A program made the position numbers and the translations under genes. Shown here piece by piece: positions 8,319 to 16,440 of a stretch of 49,595 bases of DNA (positions are counted from its first letter, which is position 1; the number at the start of each line of letters is the position of its first letter). A model generated the notes under the pieces. That model was given only the letters and a program-made list of their open reading frames with translations, made no database searches and was not told the origin of the DNA. The DNA lies in contig JAFGLH010000060.1 in assembly GCA_016928165.1 (NCBI GenBank), forward strand, positions 1 through 49,595, in the 5' to 3' direction. This DNA comes from Pirellulales bacterium. GTDB taxonomy: Bacteria; Planctomycetota; Planctomycetia; Pirellulales; Thermoguttaceae.

Positions 8319-8351
8319 ATTACCGATTCGTGTTGCCGATTCGTGTCTTAA

Positions 8352-8521
8352 AACTGGACTTATGCAAATTTGTCCCCTCTCCCTTTGGGCGAGGGGTCGG
8401 GGGTGAGGGCATGGGGGAATCGCGCAAACAAGTTGAGGCGTTTCAGGGCCGCAAGCCCTCACCCTAGCCCTCTCCCGGAGGGAGAGGGGACTTTCATTTT
8501 TGAATTTGCACAAGTCCAGTT
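8352..8521. repeat. MITE-like inverted-repeat element, copy 1
   Basis: About 170 bases bounded by AACTGGACTT (8352) and its complement AAGTCCAGTT (8521). Just inside are TGCAAATT and AATTTGCA, then the family-B arms CCCCTCTCCCTTTGGGCGAG and CCCTCTCCCGGAGGGAGAGG in opposite orientation. The middle contains GGGGGAATCGCGCAAACAAG and GCAAGCCCTCACCC. Copy 2 at 47742-47913 shares both arms and the middle. No open frame for a transposase is present, which fits a non-autonomous element. Confidence 0.75.
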
Positions 8522-8530
8522 AAAACCAAT

Positions 8531-8575
8531 AATTTCTCTCCCCTTTCCCTTCTCCCCTCTCATCTCTCGCCTCTC
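8531..8575. repeat. TCTCCCC/CTCTC tract at the xylB 3' end
   Basis: A pyrimidine-rich run (purine tract on the coding strand of xylB) of CTCCCCTTTCCCTTCTCCCC type. The xylB stop codon TGA lies at its edge. Confidence 0.55.
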
Positions 8576-10100
8576 ATAGCGCGGCAATGCTCTTGAAATC
8601 GTCTTTCAACGAGCGGTATAGCTGTTGATACACGGGAAACGCGCGGTCGTAATAGCTCTTTGTCTTTCGATTGACCGACGTCCGATCGACTTCGCGGATG
8701 ACTGCCCGGCAGGCTTCCTCGACGTTCGTAAACGCTCCGGCGCCGACGGCGGCCAACAGCGCCGCGCCGTATGCCGAGCCTTCCTCGGTACTGATTGCGG
8801 CCACTTTGCGGCCGAATACGTCGGCCTGGATTTGCCGCCAGAGCGGGCTGCGCGAGCCGCCGCCGGTGGCGCGAATCCGCCGGACCGGCACGTCCAACTG
8901 CTCGAATATCGCCAGGCTGTCGCGAAGCGAATAGGCGACCCCCTCCATGATCGCCCGGACCATGTGGCCGCGAGTGTGCGCCGAGGTCAGCCCGACGAAG
9001 CAGCCGCGGGCGTCGGGGTCGGCGTGCGGGGTCCGCTCGCCGGAGAGATAGGGGAGGAAAAACAATCCCTCGGCGCCGACGGGCGTGGCGGCGGCCTCTT
9101 CGGTCAACAGGTCGTAAACGTCGCGGTTGGCGCGTTTTGCCGCAAGAACATCCGCCCGGCACAGCGCGTTGCGGAACCATTGCAGCGAGCCGCCGGCCGA
9201 AAGCGTAACGCCCATCATGTGCCAGCGTCCGCGGACGGCGTGGCAGAAGGTGTGGACTCGGCCCAGCGGGTCGATCTTCACCTCGTCGCTGTGTACGAAC
9301 ATCACGCCCGAGGTGCCGATCGAGGCGGAGAGTATTCCTTGGGCGACGATCCCCCCGCCGACGGCCCCGGCGGCGCAGTCGCCCGCCCCGCCGACCACCA
9401 GGCAATCGGTCGTCAACCCGAGTAGCTTGGCCGCCTGGGGCGTGAGCCGGCCGGTGACGTCCTCCGATTCGTAACACGCGGCCAGCAGGTCGGCGTCGAG
9501 TTCCAGCGCCGCCAGCAGCTTTTTCGACCATCGCCGCAGGGCAACGTCCAACAGCAACGTGCCGCTGGCGTCGCTCACGTCCGTGGCATACTCGCCGGTC
9601 AGGCGGCGGCGGATCTCGTCCTTCGGCAGCAGCACCTTCCGCAGCGCGTCGAAATGCCGCGGCTCGCGGTTTCGCAGCCAGAGGATTTTCGGGGCCGTGA
9701 ATCCGGTCAGGGCCGGATTGGCGACCATTTTGATCAGCTTCGCCCGGCCGCCGGCGCGGCGCTCGATCTCGGCGCACTCGGCGGCGGTCCGCTGGTCGTT
9801 CCAGAGTATCGCCGGGCGAATGACCTTGTCGTTGCGGTCGAGAAAGACCGAGCCGTGCATCTGGCCGGACAGACCGATCGAGCGGACATCGGCCGGTTTG
9901 AGTCCCGCCCCGGCTACGGTTTTTCGCGCGGAGCGGACCGCGGCCCGCCACCAATCGTCCGGGTCCTGCTCGCTCCACAGCGGCCTTGGAAAGCGGCAAG
10001 GGTATGTTTCGGTGGCGGACGCGAGAACTTTTCCCCTTTCGTCGACCGCCAAGGTCTTCGTGCCGGATGTGCCGACGTCGATGCCAAGGAACGCGCTCAT
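8574..10100 (-). CDS. xylB: Xylulokinase
   Basis: A 508-residue FGGY-family carbohydrate kinase that phosphorylates D-xylulose with ATP. The N-terminal actin-like ATPase motif is FLGIDVGTSGTKTLAVDERG. The substrate-binding blocks GLSGQMHGSVFLD and LWNDQRT are characteristic of xylulokinases. The catalytic Asp is in GGAGDCAAGAVGGGI, and the C-terminal FGGY half has RIRATGGGSRSPLWRQIQAD. The length is close to the usual 480-510. It starts at the ATG 10100 with only a weak GTGAG upstream. It is transcribed divergently from a solute-binding lipoprotein across 139 bases, suggesting pentose use and a shared control region. No xylose isomerase or permease is in the window. Confidence 0.9.
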   Translation of the reverse strand: MSAFLGIDVGTSGTKTLAVDERGKVLASATETYPCRFPRPLWSEQDPDDWWRAAVRSARKTVAGAGLKPADVRSIGLSGQMHGSVFLDRNDKVIRPAILWNDQRTAAECAEIERRAGGRAKLIKMVANPALTGFTAPKILWLRNREPRHFDALRKVLLPKDEIRRRLTGEYATDVSDASGTLLLDVALRRWSKKLLAALELDADLLAACYESEDVTGRLTPQAAKLLGLTTDCLVVGGAGDCAAGAVGGGIVAQGILSASIGTSGVMFVHSDEVKIDPLGRVHTFCHAVRGRWHMMGVTLSAGGSLQWFRNALCRADVLAAKRANRDVYDLLTEEAAATPVGAEGLFFLPYLSGERTPHADPDARGCFVGLTSAHTRGHMVRAIMEGVAYSLRDSLAIFEQLDVPVRRIRATGGGSRSPLWRQIQADVFGRKVAAISTEEGSAYGAALLAAVGAGAFTNVEEACRAVIREVDRTSVNRKTKSYYDRAFPVYQQLYRSLKDDFKSIAAL

Positions 10101-10187
10101 GGCAAGCTCACATTATTATTGGATGAATTGTCGATATTTCCATAACCGAATTGTAACCGGGCCGGCCGCGATCGGGCAACGGGTCCA

Positions 10188-10215
10188 TTGACCGAACAAC
10201 GCAATTTGGTCTAAT
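10188..10215 (+). promoter_or_regulatory. Putative sigma-70 promoter of the solute-binding protein
   Basis: TTGACC (10188-10193) and TCTAAT (10210-10215) are separated by 16 bases, 24 bases before the ATG at 10240. Each box has one mismatch to consensus. Confidence 0.45.
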
Positions 10216-10239
10216 GCGTGGAAGTAAAGTGAGCACGCC

Positions 10240-11724
10240 ATGAAATCAAAATTTACACTCGCCTCTTTGGTTTCTTTGCTTCTTCTGCTGGCCGGCTGTC
10301 CTCGGTCGGCCACCAAACCAAAGACGGAACCCGAAAGGCTGCCGCTGGCGGGCGCGACGCTGCGCCTGGCCGTGGCCGACGACCCGGCGCTGGCCGCCGC
10401 GGTCGTTCGGGCGCGCGGCGAATGGACCGCGCAGACCGGCTCGGAGCTGGAGGTCGTGGAAATCGCGGTCGAGGAACTGGAACGGGCCGGAGCGCCGCCG
10501 GCCGACGCCGCGATCTGCCCCGCGCACGCGCTGGGCATCCTGGCCGAACGGGAGTTGATCGAACTGGTCCCGGAAAACGTTGCCGCCGGCGCGCAGTGGG
10601 GCGATCTGTTCGACTTGCCCAAACTCCGCGAGGCCGCCTGGGGCGACAGGGTCGTGGCCGTGCCGTTCGGCTCGCCGGTCTTCTGCTGCTACTATCGCGC
10701 GGAACTATTAGAGAAACTCGGCCGCCGTCCGCCGCAAACCTGGGATGAATATCAAGAGTTGGCCGAGTCGCTGGCAACGATTTCCCCTCTCCCTTTGGGA
10801 GAGGGGCCGGGGGTGAGGGTGCGTTGGTGCGGAACAATCGAACCGCTCGCCCCCGGCTGGGCCGGCCTGACCCTCCTGGCCCGAGCCGCGCCCTACGTAA
10901 AACATCCCGACTACTACTCGGCGCTCTTCGACATGGATACTATGGAACCGCTGATCGCCGGCAAGCCGATGGTCAAGGCCCTGGAAGAACTGGTGGCGGC
11001 CGCCAAGCTGGGGCCTGCCGATCCGCTCCAATACGATCCTCAAAAAGTCCGCGCGGCCTTTTGGCGGGGCGAGTGCGGCATGGCGATCACCTGGCCCACC
11101 GCCGCCGATGAAAAAGGAGAAAGGAGAGAGGAGAGAGGAGAGTTGGTAGGGCCGGCCGCATCGGCGGCGGGTGGTTCTCTCCGCGTCGGGTTCGCCGAGC
11201 TTCCCGGCGCGACGGAAGTATTCAATTTCTCCAGAAATGAGTGGACCAATCGCTACAGCGAAGAAGAGCGCCGCGTGCCGCTGCTGACCGTCTCCGGCCG
11301 CTTGGGCGTCGTGATCAAAGGCTCGGCCCACCGCGAGGCCGCCTTCCAGTTGCTGCTGTGGCTCTCCGACGGGCGGATGAGTCCGCAGATTAGCGCCCGA
11401 TCTCCGGCTACAACCATGTTTTGCCGCTCGAACCTCGACGCGCCTAACCAGTGGGTCGAGGCGGCGACGCCCCCGGCCGCCGCCGTGCAATACGGCGAGG
11501 CCGCGCTGGCCGCCTTCAGCCGCGAGCAATGGCTCTATGCCCCGCGGATCCCCGGCCGGGCGGAATATCTCGCCGCCTTGGACGATGCCGTCGCGGCGGT
11601 CGTCCGCGGCGAGAAATCGCCAAAAGAGTCCCTCGACCACGCCGCCGACCGATGGCGCGAGATCACCAATCGCCTCGGCCTCGAAAAACAAAAAGCCGCC
11701 TACCGCAACAGCGTGGGTTTGTGA
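10240..11724 (+). CDS. Extracellular solute-binding lipoprotein (ABC sugar type)
   Basis: A 494-residue periplasmic binding protein. The lipoprotein signal is MKSKFTLASLVSLLLLLAGC, with lipobox LAGC and the acylated Cys at position 20. The mature part starts with LRLAVADDPALAAAVV and has the architecture of ABC-transporter sugar-binding proteins (VVAVPFGSPVFCCYYRAELL, QTWDEYQELAESL). Neither permease nor ATPase genes are near. Two in-frame repeat insertions are seen: residues about 181-194 (SPLPLGEGPGVRVR) from the hairpin repeat, and about 291-301 (KGERREERGEL) from a GAGAGG purine tract. Whether they disturb binding is unknown. It is divergent from xylB, so a sugar ligand is likely but not shown. 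Confidence 0.75.
   Translation: MKSKFTLASLVSLLLLLAGCPRSATKPKTEPERLPLAGATLRLAVADDPALAAAVVRARGEWTAQTGSELEVVEIAVEELERAGAPPADAAICPAHALGILAERELIELVPENVAAGAQWGDLFDLPKLREAAWGDRVVAVPFGSPVFCCYYRAELLEKLGRRPPQTWDEYQELAESLATISPLPLGEGPGVRVRWCGTIEPLAPGWAGLTLLARAAPYVKHPDYYSALFDMDTMEPLIAGKPMVKALEELVAAAKLGPADPLQYDPQKVRAAFWRGECGMAITWPTAADEKGERREERGELVGPAASAAGGSLRVGFAELPGATEVFNFSRNEWTNRYSEEERRVPLLTVSGRLGVVIKGSAHREAAFQLLLWLSDGRMSPQISARSPATTMFCRSNLDAPNQWVEAATPPAAAVQYGEAALAAFSREQWLYAPRIPGRAEYLAALDDAVAAVVRGEKSPKESLDHAADRWREITNRLGLEKQKAAYRNSVGL
10781..10820. repeat. Family-B hairpin repeat inside the solute-binding protein gene
   Basis: TTTCCCCTCTCCCTTTGGGA followed by GAGGGGCCGGGGGTGAGGGT. The stem CCCCTCTCCC/GGGAGAGGGG is perfect. 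It is read in frame. Confidence 0.85.
11111..11143. repeat. GGAGAGA purine tract inside the solute-binding protein gene
   Basis: Purine run of AAAGGAGAGAGGAGAGAGG type, read in frame as a charged Arg/Glu/Lys stretch. Confidence 0.65.
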
Positions 11725-11789
11725 TTGAAGTGTTCGTTTAGCCCGGAGCCATCGGCGACGGGGATGTTGCGAGCGACAAATTATCCTGG

Positions 11790-11819
11790 TTGGGGTGGCA
11801 GTTGAACTGCCGCCCCAAC
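11790..11819. repeat. Family-A palindrome
   Basis: TTGGGGTGGCAGTTG joined to AACTGCCGCCCCAAC, one mismatch from a perfect palindrome. It lies in the 382-base gap 11725-12106, which otherwise holds the family-C element and a simple leader before apt; no gene is seen there. Confidence 0.85.
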
Positions 11820-11997
11820 ATAATCGAACGCCGCCGCGGCCCAATTCTTGACCTGGACAAACGACGCGGCGAAGCGCATCATGGTAGGCGTGAATGATTG
11901 TGCGGCGATTTTCCACGGGAAAACAACACGGGGGATTAATCTGGAAATTTCCAATCTTGATGACCAACACGCAGATCACCCCGGCGACCGCAGAACA

Positions 11998-12074
11998 GTA
12001 GGGTGCGTGCCGGCACGCACCATGCGGCGGCAACAAGCACAAAGCTATTGGTGCGTGCCAGCACGCACCCTACC
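11998..12074. repeat. Family-C long inverted repeat
   Basis: The left arm GTAGGGTGCGTGCC (from 11998) continues with GGCACGCACC. The right arm GGTGCGTGCCAGCACGCACC runs on to CTACC at 12074. Each arm is itself palindromic and the two arms pair with each other around a loop of about 28 bases. A second copy is at 19061-19139. Confidence 0.85.
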
Positions 12075-12106
12075 CACTGACCACCTACTACCCACTAACC
12101 ACTAAA

Positions 12107-12619
12107 ATGAACCTGGCCGACTACATCCGCACGGTGCCCGACTTTCCCAAGCCGGGCATATTGTTCCGCGACATCACCACGCTGCTGGCCGAGCCGGCCG
12201 TCTTTCGTCAGGCGGTAATTGAAATGGCCGAGCCGTTCAAGAATGAAAAGATCGACGTGGTGGCGGCGGCCGAGGCGCGGGGATTCATCTTCGCCGCGCC
12301 GGTGGCGCTGGGGTTGAACGCCGCATTGGCGCCGATCCGCAAGCCGGGCAAGCTGCCCTACAAGACCAAATCGCTCACCTACGAACTGGAATACGGCAGC
12401 GACACGCTGGAGATCCACGCCGACGCGATCCCGCCCGGGGCCAGGGTGCTGGTGGTGGACGACCTGCTGGCGACCGGCGGGACGATCGAGGCCTGTTGCC
12501 GGCTGGTCGAGCAGGTCGGCGGCGCGGTGGTCGGCTGCGCTTTTCTGATCGAGTTGACCGAACTGGGCGGCGCGAAAAAAATCGAACGATACAAGACTGT
12601 CAGCCTGGTGAAGTTTTAG
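12107..12619 (+). CDS. apt: Adenine phosphoribosyltransferase
   Basis: A 170-residue purine salvage enzyme converting adenine and PRPP to AMP. The PRPP-binding motif VLVVDDLLATGGT is at residues 114-126. The typical N-terminus DFPKPGILFRDITTLL and the block AAEARGFIFAAPVALGL are present, as is the flexible loop near RKPGKLPYKT. The length matches the family. There is no Shine-Dalgarno sequence: the ATG follows a repetitive leader (12077-12106) built from ACC/CACTA units. A family-A palindrome lies 35 bases after the stop and could act as a 3' hairpin. Confidence 0.95.
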   Translation: MNLADYIRTVPDFPKPGILFRDITTLLAEPAVFRQAVIEMAEPFKNEKIDVVAAAEARGFIFAAPVALGLNAALAPIRKPGKLPYKTKSLTYELEYGSDTLEIHADAIPPGARVLVVDDLLATGGTIEACCRLVEQVGGAVVGCAFLIELTELGGAKKIERYKTVSLVKF

Positions 12620-12654
12620 TATAAAGCCGCGACCGCTGGTCGCGCAGTAAAGAA

Positions 12655-12683
12655 TGGGGTGGCAGTTCAACTGCCACCCCAAC
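12655..12683. repeat. Family-A palindrome downstream of apt
   Basis: TGGGGTGGCAGTTC joined to AACTGCCACCCCAAC. Located between the convergent apt and bamA genes. Confidence 0.85.
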
Positions 12684-12714
12684 AATAGATTTCGACACCA
12701 GACAAATTTCCAAC

Positions 12715-12759
12715 CGCCCTCACCCCCGCCCCTTTTCCCGCTTGCTGGTAAAGGAAGAG
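12715..12759. repeat. Family-B repeat, degenerate, beside bamA 3' end
   Basis: CCGCCCTCACCCCCGCCCCT followed by TTTCCCGCTTGCTGGTAAAG. It matches the coding copy at 70-110 in order and spacing but the hairpin arms have drifted. It ends just before the bamA stop. Confidence 0.65.
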
Positions 12760-12765
12760 TGTTTA

Positions 12766-15700
12766 TCATCGTCCGAAGCCGACGAAGAAGCTGAAGACCT
12801 CGAAGCGGTCGCCCGGCTGCCAGGAAACGGGGAAGGCGAAGTCCAAGGCGATCGGCGCCGGACCCATCGCCGGCACGGCGATCCGCAGGCCGAAGCCGGG
12901 GGCCACGCGATAGTTGTCGGCCCAGTCGCAAATGGTCGGCTGCACCGCGCCGGTGTCGCAGAAGACCACCCCGCGGATCATGTCGTCGGCCGTGATGGGA
13001 AACATGTATTCGGCCGAGGCGAGCAGTTGGAACTTTCCGCCGACGAACACGTCCTGGCCGGCGTAGGCGCTGTAGACGTGGGGCGCGACCCCGCGGAACT
13101 CGAAGCCGCGGAGGCTGGAGAATCCGCCGGCGTAGAAGTTCTCGTAGATCGGCGTGTCTTCGCCGCTGTAACCGGCCCGGGCGGCCAGACTCAACACATG
13201 CCGACTGCCGCCGTCGATGTGCTCGTGAAGCATGAAATACTTGCGCAGGTCGATCTCAGCCCGAGGATAAACGTACGAGCCGATCACCTGCTCGAAAGAC
13301 ATCTCGATAAGGTGTCCCTGGGTGGGCAGAAAGGCGCTGTCGCGTTTATCGTGGGCGATGGCCGCCTGAAAACCGTGCATCGACAGGTCGCGGCCGAGGA
13401 CCTCCGCGAATTGCGGCAGCGTCGGATCGATCACGTCGGTGATGTTGATTTTCGCCCCGCGGTAGGCGACGCTGCCGGAAAGGTCGGGGGCAAACTGGTA
13501 GCCCAAGGCGACCCGGCCGCCGATCCGCTGCTCGTACCATTCGCGATAGCTGCGGTTGTAGTAGTAGCCGCTCAGGCCGAGGTTGATCTGGCTATAGAAC
13601 AGATAGGGTTCCTGGAAGTTGATCATGTACCGTTGCAACTCGGTGCCGGGCATGGCCTCGATGCGGAACCGCTGCCCCTTGCCGCGAAAGGCCGTGGCGT
13701 TGCGGATGTCCTCCCAGCCGCGGGGAAAGCGGGTCCAGTCGAAGTTCTGCTCGTCGATGACGATCTGGCCTACCAGGCCGGCGTCCGAGTTGATGCCCAC
13801 GCCGAACATCATCCGGCCGGTCATCGCCTCGTGGGCGAGGACCTCGAAATCGAGCGTTCGCAGCGTGTCGCCCCCCTCGGGCGGCCCGCCGATGAACGGC
13901 GAGCTTTCGTCGAAGATCGGCCCCGGCACGGTCGCTCCCTCCGGCGTCTCGACAGGGCGGGTGGCGCCCTCGCGCGGCCAGCGCTGGCTGACGTATTCCG
14001 GTTGGCGTTCGGTAGCGGGCGTGGATTGGGTTGCGCTTTGCGGCATGGTAGCCGGATTGACCCGGCCAGCATCGGGCGTGTACTGCGTGTGGATCACGCC
14101 GTCGAGCGATCGTCGCCGGCCATTGCGATGCGAAAGGACGTCGGTAAACTCGGCGGCGGCGAGCAATACTTCATCCCTCGGTTTCTCAACGGCGGACGGA
14201 CCGGCCACCCCCGTCCGCTTGGCCCCCGCGACGCAATCGCGGGGCGTTTCTTCTACTCTTCCCTCGCCACTCTGATCTACCCCCTTTGCCTTCAACGGTC
14301 CGCAATCCAGGGTAATGTCCACCGACCGTTCGCTCGGAGGGCGTGGTCCTCGCCCGCGATCGTCGCCCGCCGCCGGCCGCTGCGGCCGCTCGGCGACTCG
14401 TTCTTCGCTCTCTTCGCCGGGGGGATGGAAAACGATCTTTGGCGGCTGTCCCTGAGCGGGATTGGTCTCGAACAGCCCGCTCCGCTGCAAGCGGACCTCG
14501 CTGGCGCGGATTTCGCGGATGTCGATGATTTCGCCGGGATTGAACGAGAGCCGCGAGCGGATGGTGGCCAGTTGCGTGTGCGGATATTCGCCCTCGATGC
14601 GGATGTTGATTTTGCCCACCCGATACGGCTCGCCCTCCTTGATGTTGTAGACCAGGTCGAGCTTGCCCGGCTCTTCGAGCAACCGGGGATCGGCCTTTAC
14701 GTCGGCGAACACGTAACCCACGCTGCCGTACTTGTCGCGGAGCGAGCCGATGTCGGCGGTCATTTTGTCGCGGTTGAAGAACTCGCCGCCGCGGAGCTTC
14801 AATTCGGCCATCAACTCCTCGCTGGAGTATTTTTCGTTTCCGATCACGGAAACGTTGCGAATTTCATATCGCGGCCCCTCGTCGATGACAAAAGTGATCG
14901 TGACCCAGTTTTTCTCATCGTTGTAGCTCAATTCGCGGCTGATCCGCGCGGCGAAAAATCCCAGCCCGCGGTAGTAGTCCGTCAGGCGGTTGACGTCCTC
15001 TTCCAGTTCCTTGCGGTCGAGTTCGCCCTTGAACAGATAGAGAAACGGCGGCTTGGACTTGATCTTGCTCTTCAAACGGTCGTCGCCGGCGACCTCGTTG
15101 CCGACGAATTTCACCCCTCCGACCTTTTGCTTTATTCCTTCGTTGATAACGAAGATCGCCCTGCGGTCGTCCGGCTTGTCGCCTTCGATAATCGTTGCCC
15201 GCGCGCCGCTGTAGCCGCGTTCGCGATAGAGTTCCTCGATTTTTCGCCGGGCCTCCTCGACGGCGAAGGCGTCCATCGGGTCGCCGGCCTTGAGGTTCGT
15301 CTCTTTCTGAAGCGTTTTTTTGCGGATTTCCTTGCAGCCGATGAATTTCACTTCCTGCAACAAGGGCCGTTCCACGACGTCGAAGATCACCGCCCAGCCG
15401 CCCATGACCCGCTTCCGATTCGGCTTGATGTCGACGAACAGGCCCGTTCGATCCAATCGGCGGACGTCCTCGACGACCAGTTCCCCGTCGTAAGGTCTTC
15501 CGGCGCGGGTTTTGATGTGCGGGAGAATCTTTTCCAGCGGCACGGACTTGTTGCCGGCGATTCGCACGTCGACGACCATCTCCGACTCGGCGTCGGCCGG
15601 CCGCTCCTCCGATTGATCGACGGCTGCGGCCCCGGTCGGCGCTTGCCCGGGCGGCTCGGGCAGCGTCTGAGCGACGGCCGTCGAGACCCATCCGAGGACG

Positions 15701-15780
15701 AACATCGCCACAGCCGCCGACGGCAATCGCCCGAAGCGGCAAGCAATGCAAAGGTGCTTGAGTTTATGCAAATCGGCCAT
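12766..15780 (-). CDS. bamA: Outer-membrane assembly factor BamA
   Basis: About 1004 residues, longer than the usual 750-820. It has a signal peptide (cleavage near STAVAQ), then POTRA domains from about residue 65 to 450 (for example VRIAGNKSVPLEKILPHIKT, VKFVGNEVAGDDRL). A Pro/Arg/Glu-rich linker of about 200 residues follows. The C-terminal Omp85 barrel includes VGINSDAGLVGQIVIDEQNF and GGFSSLRGFEFRGVAPHVY, where the RGF motif is the conserved VRGF/Y of loop 6. The chain ends FSFFVGFGR rather than in a terminal aromatic. It folds and inserts outer-membrane proteins. I chose ATG 15780 because GGAAAGGG lies just upstream; ATG 15798 is also possible. The linker is unlike the neighbouring domains and may be disordered. 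Confidence 0.92.
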   Translation of the reverse strand: MADLHKLKHLCIACRFGRLPSAAVAMFVLGWVSTAVAQTLPEPPGQAPTGAAAVDQSEERPADAESEMVVDVRIAGNKSVPLEKILPHIKTRAGRPYDGELVVEDVRRLDRTGLFVDIKPNRKRVMGGWAVIFDVVERPLLQEVKFIGCKEIRKKTLQKETNLKAGDPMDAFAVEEARRKIEELYRERGYSGARATIIEGDKPDDRRAIFVINEGIKQKVGGVKFVGNEVAGDDRLKSKIKSKPPFLYLFKGELDRKELEEDVNRLTDYYRGLGFFAARISRELSYNDEKNWVTITFVIDEGPRYEIRNVSVIGNEKYSSEELMAELKLRGGEFFNRDKMTADIGSLRDKYGSVGYVFADVKADPRLLEEPGKLDLVYNIKEGEPYRVGKINIRIEGEYPHTQLATIRSRLSFNPGEIIDIREIRASEVRLQRSGLFETNPAQGQPPKIVFHPPGEESEERVAERPQRPAAGDDRGRGPRPPSERSVDITLDCGPLKAKGVDQSGEGRVEETPRDCVAGAKRTGVAGPSAVEKPRDEVLLAAAEFTDVLSHRNGRRRSLDGVIHTQYTPDAGRVNPATMPQSATQSTPATERQPEYVSQRWPREGATRPVETPEGATVPGPIFDESSPFIGGPPEGGDTLRTLDFEVLAHEAMTGRMMFGVGINSDAGLVGQIVIDEQNFDWTRFPRGWEDIRNATAFRGKGQRFRIEAMPGTELQRYMINFQEPYLFYSQINLGLSGYYYNRSYREWYEQRIGGRVALGYQFAPDLSGSVAYRGAKINITDVIDPTLPQFAEVLGRDLSMHGFQAAIAHDKRDSAFLPTQGHLIEMSFEQVIGSYVYPRAEIDLRKYFMLHEHIDGGSRHVLSLAARAGYSGEDTPIYENFYAGGFSSLRGFEFRGVAPHVYSAYAGQDVFVGGKFQLLASAEYMFPITADDMIRGVVFCDTGAVQPTICDWADNYRVAPGFGLRIAVPAMGPAPIALDFAFPVSWQPGDRFEVFSFFVGFGR

Positions 15781-15983
15781 CCTTGGCCCTTTCCGCATGA
15801 TTGTTTATGGCTCCGCTCCGAGTGTGACGGCTCGGCGAGTGAATATCGCTCCGATTGTCTCCGTTACGCCCTACATGGCGCAGGGGTTCTCCCAGCCTGG
15901 TGAAAAGACCGCGTAGAAATACCCAAAACGGCTGGTTGAAACAAGGGGAGTTGCCGTCGATTTTGCGAGTATGGGGAAAATTA

Positions 15984-16008
15984 GTAGGTCGGGTATCCCG
16001 AACCCGAC
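15984..16008. repeat. Family-D-like GTAGGTCGGG stem
   Basis: GTAGGTCGGGTATCCCGA followed by ACCCGAC. The 7-base arms GTCGGGT and ACCCGAC pair. GTACCCGACCTAC at 45215-45227 is the same unit in the other orientation. Confidence 0.5.
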
Positions 16009-16032
16009 AAAATGCTTGAGTCATTTTCCCGC

Positions 16033-16083
16033 GTCAGTTACGGGGCGTCTACCCTTACGGGGTAGCCGATATCCGGAACTGAC
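16033..16083. other. Hairpin structure upstream of the HU gene
   Basis: The outer arms GTCAGTT (16033-16039) and AACTGAC (16077-16083) pair, followed by CGG/CCG. An inner stem CTACCC/GGGTAG (16049-16054, 16060-16065) closes a TTACG loop. No T-run follows, so it is not a clear terminator. Confidence 0.4.
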
Positions 16084-16326
16084 CTCCCGAACTGTATGGA
16101 TTATTACGACTGGCTGGAGTTTGACGGTTGCACGGACCGATACTAGGATTCAGCCCTCGCGACGGGTCGATTGGCGTCGTTGCGCCGTCGGGGAGCGGAG
16201 ATGTTAGCGTAACATCTTTTCGCATAAGCATTTAGCATTTTTTATCGCGATAATTCGCTGGGCGAGTTTGGTAGGGCCATGAGGTTGTATTTGCCCGCCG
16301 GAAGCGTCGAGTTAGGATGATTGACC

Positions 16327-16355
16327 TTGACACTACTCTTTGCGGCACCTACACT
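16327..16355 (+). promoter_or_regulatory. Putative sigma-70 promoter of the HU gene
   Basis: A perfect TTGACA (16327-16332), 17 bases of spacer and TACACT (16350-16355). It lies 85 bases before the GTG at 16441, giving a leader of about 78 bases. Confidence 0.5.
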
Positions 16356-16440
16356 TGGAGCAGAAAAGCAGTTCGGAAACCAGCGGCGTCCAGCGTCGCG
16401 GCAACCTGCGGCGACACTTCTTCGAGAGGAGAACTGAGTC

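Larger units (their letters stand above)
15781..16440. other. Intergenic region between bamA and the HU gene
   Basis: A divergent region of about 660 bases. I see no convincing gene; an open frame at 15764-16024 on the minus strand has no coding character. It holds a short GTCGGGT/ACCCGAC stem (15988-16008), a larger hairpin (16033-16083) and the HU promoter (16327-16355). Confidence 0.45.

Noticed and set aside
8319-8513. N-terminal extension of the small membrane protein to 8513
   Set aside because: The extension only translates the MITE-like repeat. ATG 8318 gives a natural hydrophobic start.
12742-15903. Very long open frame on the plus strand across bamA (1053 residues)
   Set aside because: It is antisense to bamA, which has clear POTRA and barrel motifs. 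The open frame is a high-GC artefact with no recognisable motif.
15764-16024. Open frame of 86 residues upstream of bamA
   Set aside because: It overlaps the bamA start region, has no hydrophobic, motif or RBS support and spans a hairpin repeat.
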